The notes below the pieces were generated by a model. That model did not search any database. It saw only the letters and a program-made list of their open reading frames with translations, and was not told the DNA's origin. Made by a program: the position numbers and the translations under genes. From NCBI GenBank assembly GCA_003220225.1, contig QHRU01000032.1, forward strand, positions 98,898 to 162,897: a stretch of DNA of 64,000 nt, given 5' to 3'. Every line of letters starts with the position of its first letter. The stretch's first letter is position 1. Positions 40,299-47,232 of the stretch are shown piece after piece. Origin of the DNA: Candidatus Rokuibacteriota bacterium (GTDB taxonomy: Bacteria > Methylomirabilota > Methylomirabilia > Rokubacteriales > CSP1-6).

Positions 40299-41418
40299 CC
40301 TCCGCGTCGGCGTTCCACGCGTCCTGAACCTCTGGTCCACCCACCAGTTCTGGATGGGCCTGTTCACCGCCCTCGGCGTGGACCCGCGCAACGTCGTCTT
40401 CTCGTCGGACACGTCGGAGGAGCAGGGCCGCCAGTTCGGCAAGGGGCGCGGCACCGTGGACTGCTGCTATCCCGTCAAGTGCATCTCCGGCCACTACGGC
40501 GAGCTGCTCTTCGGCCAGAAGCAGAAGCTGGACATCCTCTTCTCGCCGATGATCTACACGCTGCCGTCGTTCATGAGCGGCCACGTGGCGCGGACGCTCA
40601 CGTGCCCGCGCGTCATGGCCGCGCCCGAGAACATCAAGGCGGGCTTCGTCAAGGAGCGCGACGTCTTCGCCGAGGCGGGCATCGCCTACGCGGCGCCCTT
40701 CGTCTCGCTCGACGAGCCGCGGCTGGTGCCCAAGCAGCTCTTCGAGGGGATGCGCGACGTGCTGCCCGGGCTGGCGCGCGAGGAGATGGCGCGGGCGGTG
40801 GACGCGGGCTACAAGGCGCTGTTCGACTTCAACGATCGGCTGCGCCGGAAGTCGCGCGAGGTGCTCGAGTGGTGCGCGCGCGAGGACCGGCCGTGCCTGC
40901 TCGTGCTCGCGAGGCCGTACCACATGGATCCCGGGATCGGCCACGAGATCGAGGTCGACCTCCAGGCGTACGGCTATCCGGTGCTCTGGGTCCAGTACGC
41001 GCCCGTCGACGACGATCTGATGGCATGGGCCTTCGGCGACGACATCCGCGCCGGCATCACCAAGTCGGCGTTCGACATCCACGACGTCTGGCCGTCCTCC
41101 TACTCGTCGAACACCAACGAGATCCTGTGGGGCGCCAAGTTCGCCGCGCGCATCCCGTGGATCGCCTGCGTCATTCGTCTGTCGTCCTACGAGTGCGGGA
41201 TGGATCAGCCGACCTACACGCCGACGCAGCAGATCATCGAGCGCTCGGGCACGCTGTTCTTCTCGTTCCAGGACCTCGACTCGACGAAACCCGCGGGCTC
41301 GGTCAAGATCCGCGTGGAGACGATCACCCACTATCTGCAGAAGTACGCCGCCGACATCATCGCGAAGAAGAAGGCGGCGGCGCCGGCGGGGTGTCCGCTG
41401 GGGGTGGCTACCGCGTAG
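40222..41418 (+). CDS. Acyl-CoA dehydratase-related (DUF2229-type) protein, component C
   Basis: A 398-residue protein with LRVGVPRVLNLWSTHQFWMG near the N-terminus, the DUF2229 opening, and conserved cysteines in TVDCCYPVKCISGH and SSYECGMDQPTY. AGGAGG lies six bases before the GTG, which fixes the start inside component B. In many anaerobes this segment is fused C-terminal to the two ATPase domains. Together with components A and B it would be an iron-sulfur acyl-CoA dehydratase or reductase system. Confidence 0.8.
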   Translation: MSTLTLPRWFARTRSAESAPAPSRASLRVGVPRVLNLWSTHQFWMGLFTALGVDPRNVVFSSDTSEEQGRQFGKGRGTVDCCYPVKCISGHYGELLFGQKQKLDILFSPMIYTLPSFMSGHVARTLTCPRVMAAPENIKAGFVKERDVFAEAGIAYAAPFVSLDEPRLVPKQLFEGMRDVLPGLAREEMARAVDAGYKALFDFNDRLRRKSREVLEWCAREDRPCLLVLARPYHMDPGIGHEIEVDLQAYGYPVLWVQYAPVDDDLMAWAFGDDIRAGITKSAFDIHDVWPSSYSSNTNEILWGAKFAARIPWIACVIRLSSYECGMDQPTYTPTQQIIERSGTLFFSFQDLDSTKPAGSVKIRVETITHYLQKYAADIIAKKKAAAPAGCPLGVATA

Positions 41419-41773
41419 CGCCCGCCAGCACGAACCCGTCCACGGGCACGAGCCGCCGCGCGACGGGATCGACGCCGAGGCTCAGCGTCTCGAGCGCGAC
41501 GGCGCCGAGCAGCGCAGGGCCCGCCGGCGCGATGAAGCAGACGGTCGGGGCCTCGCGGCCTTCCAGCGCGATCCGCACCTCGGCCACTGGCCACACCTCG
41601 CGCCGGCCGCCGGCCGTGACGATCGTCTGCTCGCGCAAGACTCGCAGCCCCAGTCGGCGCGCGACATCGAGCGGGACGGTCAGGTAGGTCGCGCCCGTGT
41701 CGACGAGCAGGTCGACCTCTTCGGATTGCTGGGTGCCGCCCGTGAGCATCGCGCGAACGCGGAAGTGGCCCAT
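41408..41773 (-). CDS. Single-domain retroviral-type aspartyl protease
   Basis: A 121-residue protein with the catalytic DTG triad in VDLLVDTGATYLTVPLDVAR and a C-terminal ARRLVPVDGFVLAG strand, the size of one lobe of a pepsin-like enzyme, so it should be active as a homodimer. Start at ATG 41773 (MGHFRVRAML), with TAACGT seven bases upstream and no Shine-Dalgarno. A shortened copy lies directly upstream on the same strand. In some phyla such genes pair with toxins or antitoxins, but nothing of that kind is visible here. Confidence 0.8.
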   Translation of the reverse strand: MGHFRVRAMLTGGTQQSEEVDLLVDTGATYLTVPLDVARRLGLRVLREQTIVTAGGRREVWPVAEVRIALEGREAPTVCFIAPAGPALLGAVALETLSLGVDPVARRLVPVDGFVLAGATR

Positions 41774-41783
41774 GCTCGGCACG

Positions 41784-41951
41784 TTAGACGAGACTGGCCG
41801 CCGCGCAGCCCGCGGTCGATCGCCCCGCGGTCCCGATGATCGCCTTGGCGTCGACCAATCGTCGAGCCATGGGATCGACGGCGAGACCACACGCGTCGAG
41901 CGTCAGTGCCGTCGGGCCGATCAGCGTCGCGCGAACGGACAACAATCCCAT
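41784..41951 (-). pseudogene. Internally deleted duplicate of the aspartyl protease gene
   Basis: A 55-codon frame, MGLLSVRATLIGP then TALTLDACGLAVDPMARRLV. The start resembles MGHFRVRAML of the neighbour, and the remainder resembles its C-terminus (LGVDPVARRLVPVDG). The central part containing the catalytic DTG is missing, an in-frame deletion of roughly 60-70 codons. TATCGT still lies six bases before the ATG. It looks like a tandem duplicate that lost its catalytic core. Confidence 0.65.
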
Positions 41952-42006
41952 GACGTGACGATAGTCATGCGAGCGTCCGCCGTCAATGCGCGGCAACCGA
42001 TACGCC

Positions 42007-42444
42007 TCATGCTCTCCCCCGAGCTTCTGTCCACGTGGCGAGAATCGCGCGCCCGAGCGCGCCACCGAAGAGGAGGCGTCGCGGGCGGAAGCCCGTCACG
42101 TATACGGCGACCTGTCGCCTCCAGAACACGCGCACTGCTTCGCAGCGCTCGACGGCGGGCCACGGGATGACGAGCGGCGGGTGCATGAAGCGGAACGGGA
42201 GGAACACCGAGAGCGCCAGCCCGCGGCGGCCGACGGTGGCGAAGATGACGTTGCCGTAGTTGACCGGGAACGGGCCCCAGCCGATGCCGGCCGCCCTGAA
42301 GCGGAAGCGCTCGCCGTCGATGTCGTCGTCGCTCCTGAAGCGCCGCGCGAGCGCGTGCCAGCCGCCGATGACGGACAGCAACGCGGTGATCGCCAGCCAG
42401 AACGCGACGAACGCGGGACCGAACCACCGAGGGTCAAGATCCGT
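42007..42444 (-). CDS. Membrane protein with PH-like domain, start uncertain
   Basis: About 145 residues: one transmembrane helix (FGPAFVAFWLAITALLSVIG) followed by a strand-rich part (RFRFRAAGIGWGPF, FATVGRRGLALSVFLPF, VIPWPAVERCEAVRVFW) resembling a bacterial PH domain. The coding frame is convincing up to about DLDPRWFG, but there is no ATG, GTG or TTG at that point. A GAGGAGG precedes an ACG at 42444; otherwise the start lies further up in frame. It overlaps the stop of the 113-residue gene. Confidence 0.55.
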   Translation of the reverse strand, partial: TDLDPRWFGPAFVAFWLAITALLSVIGGWHALARRFRSDDDIDGERFRFRAAGIGWGPFPVNYGNVIFATVGRRGLALSVFLPFRFMHPPLVIPWPAVERCEAVRVFWRRQVAVYVTGFRPRRLLFGGALGRAILATWTEARGRA

Positions 42445-42775
42445 CGCTCGGGCCTCCTCGCCGAGGTCGAGTGGGCGCCCGCCGAGGCGCTCGCGGCTGG
42501 AGCTCGAGGCACGTCTCGTAGCGCTTGCGGATTTCCCGCACGAACGCCGTGCGCGCCGCGCGGCTCGCGCCGAACGGCAGGACGATCTCGCGGCCCCAGG
42601 TCCGTCCCACTTTCGCGTGCGCCCGTCGGAAGTCACCCGTCGTGTGGAAGTGCAGGAACGGCGTCCGACGCAGCCAGAAGACGCCGGGTCTGCGCTCCGA
42701 GAGTCCCGGCAGCGCGCGAATCTCCCGAAGCGCGTCGTCAAGGTCGCGGAGATCATTCGGTCGCGCGCGTCCCAT
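42434..42775 (-). CDS. Small conserved hypothetical protein, 113 aa
   Basis: Starts MGRARPNDLRDLDDALREIR and continues with PGVFWLRRTPFLHFHT and FVREIRKRYETCLE. It resembles small soil-bacterial proteins predicted to bind nucleic acid or metal (FLHFH), but I cannot assign a family. The Arg/Pro-rich C-terminus runs into the next gene's start region. It belongs to a short minus-strand island of small accessory genes. Confidence 0.55.
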   Translation of the reverse strand: MGRARPNDLRDLDDALREIRALPGLSERRPGVFWLRRTPFLHFHTTGDFRRAHAKVGRTWGREIVLPFGASRAARTAFVREIRKRYETCLELQPRAPRRAPTRPRRGGPSDGS

Positions 42776-42838
42776 CGCCCGGCTCGCGCCGACGATAGCG
42801 CACTCCCCGCGCGTTCGCCATAACGCTCGCCGCCGCAC

Positions 42839-42870
42839 GCTCCCCGATGTCGCCGGCGACATCCGGGAGC
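42839..42870. repeat. 32-bp near-perfect inverted repeat
   Basis: Two 16-base arms meet at the centre of a perfect 18-base palindrome GATGTCGCCGGCGACATC (42846-42863), extended by GCTCCC/GGGAGC with one mismatched pair. It lies 25 bases downstream of the truncated secreted-protein fragment and about 65 bases upstream of the 113-residue gene on the minus strand. There is no U-tract, so it may be an operator or a recombination site. Confidence 0.7.
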
Positions 42871-42894
42871 GCTGACGAAACCCTCGTCGCTCGG

Positions 42895-43098
42895 CTACTT
42901 CTTCGCCTGGCAGACGCTGGTCGAGGCCTGCCATTCACCGCCCGCCGCGTCGCAGTCGGCTTTGTTCGTAATCTGCGAGAGTGACTTGCCGTCCGGGCTC
43001 CCGCCGCTCGGCGGACTCGCGGACGGCGACGTCGACGAGCCGCTCGACCCACCGGTGGTCGGTTGCGGCCGGGATCTGCGCTCGGCCGGGCGGAGGAG
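42895..43098 (-). pseudogene. C-terminal remnant of a small secreted two-cysteine protein
   Basis: The frame reads Ser/Gly/Pro-rich linker, then SLSQITNKADCDAAGGEWQA and a final Cys before QAKK. The pattern ITxxADCxxAGGxW...C is that of small exported proteins that follow a signal or lipoprotein peptide. Here a stop codon at 43099-43101 precedes the linker and there is no start or signal peptide in between, so the 5' end is missing. The local sequence is less GC-rich than the flanks. Confidence 0.5.
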
Positions 43099-43164
43099 TC
43101 AGCGATATTCAGGCCCTCGACCCCGCATCGACCACTGTCACGTCATCGACGCGGTCATGGTCCC

Positions 43165-43193
43165 TTGACATCGGCGACCTGCGCTCCAAGAAT
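43165..43193 (+). promoter_or_regulatory. Sigma-70-type promoter for the 43.2-kb binding protein
   Basis: TTGACA (43165-43170) and AAGAAT (43188-43193, four of six to TATAAT) with a 17-base spacer. AAGGAGG and the ATG at 43225 follow, so this promoter would give a normal leadered mRNA. Confidence 0.5.
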
Positions 43194-43224
43194 ACGCGTC
43201 CCATCGTCTGGCAAGGAGGCGTGC

Positions 43225-44859
43225 ATGACCTCGCTCACACGTCGCGAGCTCTTGAAGGCCGGCGGCGCCCTCGCGGTGACCGCGGCGGCGCCCGCGATCG
43301 GCGTCGAGTCGGCGGCCGCCCAGACGCCCCGGCGTGGAGGCGTCTTCCGCTTCGCCATGCAGCTCGATCCGCAGGGCTTCGACCCGCACGCGACCGTCTC
43401 GTTCGTCACGATGATCCCGCTGTCGTTCTCCCACAGTCGGCTCGTGAAGGTGAAGGCCGGACCGACGGTCAAGCCCGGCACCTATCCGATCGAACCGGAC
43501 GTCGCCGAGTCGTGGACGCAGCCGAACGACACCTCGTACGTGTTCAAGCTGCGCAAGGACGTCCGCTGGCATCCGAAGCCCCCGGTGAACGGTCGCGAGC
43601 TGACGGCGGAGGACGTGAAGTTCACCTACGACCGCTTCGTCACCGTCGCCGGCAACCCCAATCGGCAGTTCCTCGAGTCGGTGGACCACATCGACGTTCT
43701 CGACCGCCACACCGTCCGCTTCGTGCTGAAGGAGCCGTCGGCGTGGTTCCTCGACATGCTCGCCTCCACCGCCACCTGGCTGGTGGCCCGGGAGTGCGTC
43801 GAGAAGTTCGGCGATCTCAAGAAGGTCGAGACGGCGATCGGCACCGGGCCCTGGATGCTCGAGCGCTGGGAGCCCAACGTCCGGCTGCTCTACGCGCGGA
43901 ACCCGCACTACTTCGTCCCGGGCCTGCCGTACGCCGACGGCGTCGAAATCCTCCTCGACCGCGACCCGTCGTCGCGCCTGGCCTCGTGGCTCGGCGGCAA
44001 GATCGACTTCGCTCCCGAATACCAGATGGTCGTGCGGCGGCTCGACCTCGACGTGGCGCGCCGCCAGAAGCCCGGGATGCAGAGCGTGGAGTATCCCTGG
44101 CCGGTGATGGGCCTCACGGGCTTCAAGCTCAACCAGGAGCCGTTCAAGGACGTGCGCGTGCGCCGCGCGCTGTCGCGCGCGACCAGCCTGGCGGACATCT
44201 TCGAGAGCAACGCGTTCTCGCTCGGCCACTACGTCGCGCAGGCGGTGGTGCCGGCCGCGCTCGGTGACTGGTCGATCCCGATCGGCCAGCTCGGCCCGGA
44301 GGGACGCAAGGACTATCAGCACGACACCGCCGAGGCCAAGCGACTGCTCGCCGCCGCCGGCCATCCGAACGGCTTCACGACGACCGTGGACACGACGGCC
44401 GGGTTCGGTCCCGACTTCATCGACTACGTGCAGGTCCTCGTGCGCAACTGGAAGGACGCGGGCATCGACGCGCAGCTCAACATCAAGGAGTACGGGGCGT
44501 TCGTCTCCACCACGATCTTCGGCAAGTTCGACAAGATGATGGCCGGGCTGCGCGCGATCTTCACCCAGCCCGACAGCTATCTGGCGCAGCTCTTCCTGCC
44601 GGAATCGCCCCTCAACATCCTGGGCGTCAACGACTCGAGGCTGACGGACATGATCCGGCTCCAGCGCCGCACCTTCGACGTCGCGAAGCGACGCGACATC
44701 ATCTGGGACGTGCAGCGCTACGTGGCCGAGCAGGGCTACTTCGGCGTGAACGGCTCGGCCAAGGTCGTCTCGGCCTGGGATGCGCACGTGAGGAACTTCA
44801 TGCCGAACAACGGCTACGACTACGGCGGCCGCCTCATGGCGGCGTGGATCGCGAGGTAG
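43225..44859 (+). CDS. Tat-exported peptide/nickel-type ABC substrate-binding protein
   Basis: A 544-residue family-5 solute-binding protein. It has a twin-arginine signal (LTRRELLKAGGALAVTAAAP), then GGVFRFAMQLDPQGFDPH, VAESWTQPNDTSYVFKLRKD, NGRELTAEDVKFTYDRF and IGTGPWMLERWEPN. AAGGAGG six bases before the ATG and an upstream promoter support the start. No permease genes are adjacent; it would need those at 52-54 kb or elsewhere. Tat export means it folds before crossing the membrane. Its last 26 bases overlap the end of the convergent MFS gene. Confidence 0.88.
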   Translation: MTSLTRRELLKAGGALAVTAAAPAIGVESAAAQTPRRGGVFRFAMQLDPQGFDPHATVSFVTMIPLSFSHSRLVKVKAGPTVKPGTYPIEPDVAESWTQPNDTSYVFKLRKDVRWHPKPPVNGRELTAEDVKFTYDRFVTVAGNPNRQFLESVDHIDVLDRHTVRFVLKEPSAWFLDMLASTATWLVARECVEKFGDLKKVETAIGTGPWMLERWEPNVRLLYARNPHYFVPGLPYADGVEILLDRDPSSRLASWLGGKIDFAPEYQMVVRRLDLDVARRQKPGMQSVEYPWPVMGLTGFKLNQEPFKDVRVRRALSRATSLADIFESNAFSLGHYVAQAVVPAALGDWSIPIGQLGPEGRKDYQHDTAEAKRLLAAAGHPNGFTTTVDTTAGFGPDFIDYVQVLVRNWKDAGIDAQLNIKEYGAFVSTTIFGKFDKMMAGLRAIFTQPDSYLAQLFLPESPLNILGVNDSRLTDMIRLQRRTFDVAKRRDIIWDVQRYVAEQGYFGVNGSAKVVSAWDAHVRNFMPNNGYDYGGRLMAAWIAR

Positions 44860-46003
44860 CGCCGCGGCGCTCGATCAGCCGGAACGCGGCGAGACCCACC
44901 ACCGTCGCCGCCATCGCCGCCGCCGCGAAGCGCACCGGCGTCGCGGGATCGCCGGTGCGGTCGCGCAGGAGCCCGGCCACCGGCTGCACCGCCGCCATCA
45001 CGAGGTAGTACACGGTGTACGAGACCCCGAGCCCGCCCGCGAGCCGTTCGGGCGCGAGCGCGCGGGGCAGCAGCGAGGTCAGCGGCCCGGGCGCCGCCCC
45101 GATCACGGCGCCGACGAGCACGAGACCGAGGGCCGCCGCCGGCATCGTCGGCAGTGCCCAGAGCAGGCCGGCGCCGCCCAGGCTGCCGACGACGATGAAG
45201 GCGTTCGGCCGCCCCACGCGATCGCTCAGCAGACCGCCCAGCGGCACCGACACGATCGTCACCCAGATGGCGAGACTCACCTCGAAGCCCGCCTGACCGA
45301 GCGAGGCGCCGCGCGCCACGAGCATCGGCGGCCCGAAGGCGATCACGGCGGCGAGGCTCGCGAAGAACACTCCCCATGCGGCGCCGCTCGTGACCGTCAG
45401 CCCGAGGTCGCGCGCGCCGAGCGCACTCCGTGCACACGCCGCGCGCTCGGGCACCTCTCGGAAGACGGCCGCCATGAGGACCAGTCCGAGCGCGGCCGTC
45501 GCCGCGGCGACGACGAGCGAGATCCGCCACGAGGTGGCCGTGGCCAGGGCGCCGAAGGTGGCGGCGGCGAGGCCGAGGCCGACGGGCCAGGCGGTGAGCA
45601 CAGCCGCCATCGCCGTCGCCATCTCCCGGCCCGCGAACCAGTCGGCCGTCATCTTGATCAGGAGGATGTTCATGAGGACGGCGCCGCCGCCGCTCAGGAG
45701 CCGGCCCGCGGCGGCGCCGACGAAACCGTCGCTCCATGCGGTGAGGAGCCCGCCCACGACCATGGCGGCCAGGCCGCAGACGACCGCGCGCCGGTCGCCG
45801 AAACGCTGGCCGATCAACCCGCCGGGCAGCGACAGCGCGACGCCGGGCAGCAGGTAGAGCCCGATGAGGGTGCCGACCTGCGCGTAGGAGAGGCCGAGGT
45901 CCGCGACGAGCAGCGGCCCGACCGAGGCGATCGACTGGAACTGGACGCCCATCGACGTCCGGGTGACGAAGATGAGCGCCAGCGCGACCCATCGAGAGTC
46001 CAC
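44834..46003 (-). CDS. MFS transporter (NarK/CynX-like size class)
   Basis: About 389 residues, twelve predicted helices, with SLPGGLIGQRFGDRRAVV as the loop 2-3 motif and LSDRVGRPNAFIVVGSLGG in the second half. Substrate unknown. An ATG at 46012 is in frame, but a TATAGT box ends immediately before it, so the GTG at 46003 (VDSRWVALA), nine bases from the box, is the likelier start of a leaderless transcript. Divergent from the GAF gene. Confidence 0.85.
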   Translation of the reverse strand: MDSRWVALALIFVTRTSMGVQFQSIASVGPLLVADLGLSYAQVGTLIGLYLLPGVALSLPGGLIGQRFGDRRAVVCGLAAMVVGGLLTAWSDGFVGAAAGRLLSGGGAVLMNILLIKMTADWFAGREMATAMAAVLTAWPVGLGLAAATFGALATATSWRISLVVAAATAALGLVLMAAVFREVPERAACARSALGARDLGLTVTSGAAWGVFFASLAAVIAFGPPMLVARGASLGQAGFEVSLAIWVTIVSVPLGGLLSDRVGRPNAFIVVGSLGGAGLLWALPTMPAAALGLVLVGAVIGAAPGPLTSLLPRALAPERLAGGLGVSYTVYYLVMAAVQPVAGLLRDRTGDPATPVRFAAAAMAATVVGLAAFRLIERRGATSRSTPP

Positions 46004-46011
46004 TCGGCGCA

Positions 46012-46018
46012 TACTATA
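46012..46018. promoter_or_regulatory. Overlapping divergent -10 boxes (MFS / GAF genes)
   Basis: TACTAT on the plus strand (46012-46017) is nine bases before the ATG at 46027. TATAGT on the minus strand (46018-46013) is nine bases before the GTG at 46003. The two boxes overlap almost completely. Confidence 0.4.
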
Positions 46019-46026
46019 GCAACTGC

Positions 46027-46533
46027 ATGTCCGGCCCGATCACACCTGACGGCCGCCGCGTGGATCCCACACCGCACCTCGCCGCCGTCGCGTCCGCGAT
46101 GGCCCGGCCCGGCCAGCCCGCGGCCACCTACGCCGCGCTCGAGGCGGCCATGGAGGCCGTGCTCGGCCACAGGCTCTTCACGATCCTGCGTTACCACGCG
46201 GACAGCGGCGAGTCCGAGCGCGTGTGGACGAACCGGCCGGCCGCCTATCCCGTCGCGGGCCGCAAGGCGCTCAACCCGACCTTCTGGTCGCGCCAGGTGC
46301 TGCAGGAGCGCCGGCCCTACCTCGGCCGCACCGCGGCCGACCTCCGCGAGGTCTTCTTCGACCATGAGCTGATCGCCTCGCTCGGTTGTGCCTCGGTGCT
46401 GAACCTGCCGGTGGTATGGGACGGCCGCGTCCTCGGCACCATCAACCTGCTGCACGAGGCCGAGTGGTACGTCGAGACCGACGTGGCGGTCGGGCTGGCC
46501 TTCGCCGGCTTCGCCGTTCCGGCGTTGCGGTGA
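46027..46533 (+). CDS. GAF-domain protein
   Basis: A 168-residue single GAF domain: ALEAAMEAVLGHRLFTILRY, then LGRTAADLREVFFDHELIAS, LGCASVLNLPVVWDGRVLGT and INLLHEAEWY. Such free-standing GAF proteins bind small ligands or act as fRMsr-like enzymes. There is one Cys (LGCASV) but not the three of free-methionine sulfoxide reductases. No output domain is attached. TACTAT lies nine bases before the ATG. Confidence 0.75.
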   Translation: MSGPITPDGRRVDPTPHLAAVASAMARPGQPAATYAALEAAMEAVLGHRLFTILRYHADSGESERVWTNRPAAYPVAGRKALNPTFWSRQVLQERRPYLGRTAADLREVFFDHELIASLGCASVLNLPVVWDGRVLGTINLLHEAEWYVETDVAVGLAFAGFAVPALR

Positions 46534-46603
46534 GACCGCAAGCATTTCTTGCAGCGGGCCACAGGTCGTTGATAGAGTGGCGCCGTGTCCGACGTGGCCG
46601 ATG

Positions 46604-47221
46604 ATGGACGCGCCGATGTACGAAGGCTACGTCGTCGTCGTTCCCGCCACCGACGTCGTCCTCTTCGAGTATCTCGAGCGGCGGTTCAGGGGCGATCCCG
46701 GAGTGTCCGTGCTCGTCGATCGCCGGCGGCACGCGCGACCGACAGGGCCCGCGTCGTCCCGCGCCGTCGTGCTCTTTCACGGAGTGACCGTCGTTCGTCC
46801 CGGCGAGCTATGCCCGCGCCCCGCGCCTTCACGACCCGATGACAGGAGGCAGACGATGACCGAAGCGCCCGCGGATCTCGAGGATCGCCAACGCGTCGAC
46901 CGCTGGCTCGAAGAGAGCCAGTACCTGCTGGGACGACTGATTCCGGGGTACCTCGAGGACCGGGAACGTCTCAAGGCGCGTCTGGCCGGGTCCGAGGCGG
47001 ATTGCCAGCGGCTCCGGCTGGAGGTCGACGGACTGCGCCGGGAGGTCTCGGGCCTCCTCGCGGAGCTGCAGCATCAGCGGAACGAGCAGGCGGCGACGGC
47101 GGAGACGTTCGCGACCGTGCTCGGACAGCTGAGTGATCTTCAGAAGCCGCTGACCGAGGTCCATCGCCGCTTGCAGGCGGTGCACGCTCCGCCGCTGAAC
47201 GGCGCGCACGCGCACGCCTGA
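46604..47221 (+). CDS. Two-part protein: short alpha/beta segment plus coiled coil
   Basis: A single frame holds two unrelated parts. The first (from about 46604) reads YEGYVVVVPATDVVLFEYLE, then RRFRGDPGVSVLVDRRRHAR, a strand-helix-strand unit ending in a DRRR motif found as a short stand-alone protein in many soil bacteria. The second starts with its own AGGAGG and ATG at 46856 and is a 121-residue helical coiled coil (RVDRWLEESQYLLGRLIPGY, EVDGLRREVSGLLAELQHQR). Translation from 46856 is very likely; whether the upstream part is translated with it or is a decayed separate gene is unclear. Confidence 0.6.
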   Translation: MDAPMYEGYVVVVPATDVVLFEYLERRFRGDPGVSVLVDRRRHARPTGPASSRAVVLFHGVTVVRPGELCPRPAPSRPDDRRQTMTEAPADLEDRQRVDRWLEESQYLLGRLIPGYLEDRERLKARLAGSEADCQRLRLEVDGLRREVSGLLAELQHQRNEQAATAETFATVLGQLSDLQKPLTEVHRRLQAVHAPPLNGAHAHA

Positions 47222-47232
47222 CGCGGTCGGGT

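Noticed and set aside
35675..40454. Long minus-strand open frames antisense to the dehydratase module
   Set aside because: Arg/Ala/His-rich with no motif, while the plus strand carries complete ATPase and cysteine motifs with ribosome-binding sites.
36443..41418. Benzoyl-CoA reductase (BcrABCD)
   Set aside because: The ATPases resemble Bcr/Bad activases, but the catalytic BcrB/BcrC-type subunits are not recognisable; the tandem-ATPase plus DUF2229 layout fits the uncharacterised activase-related family.
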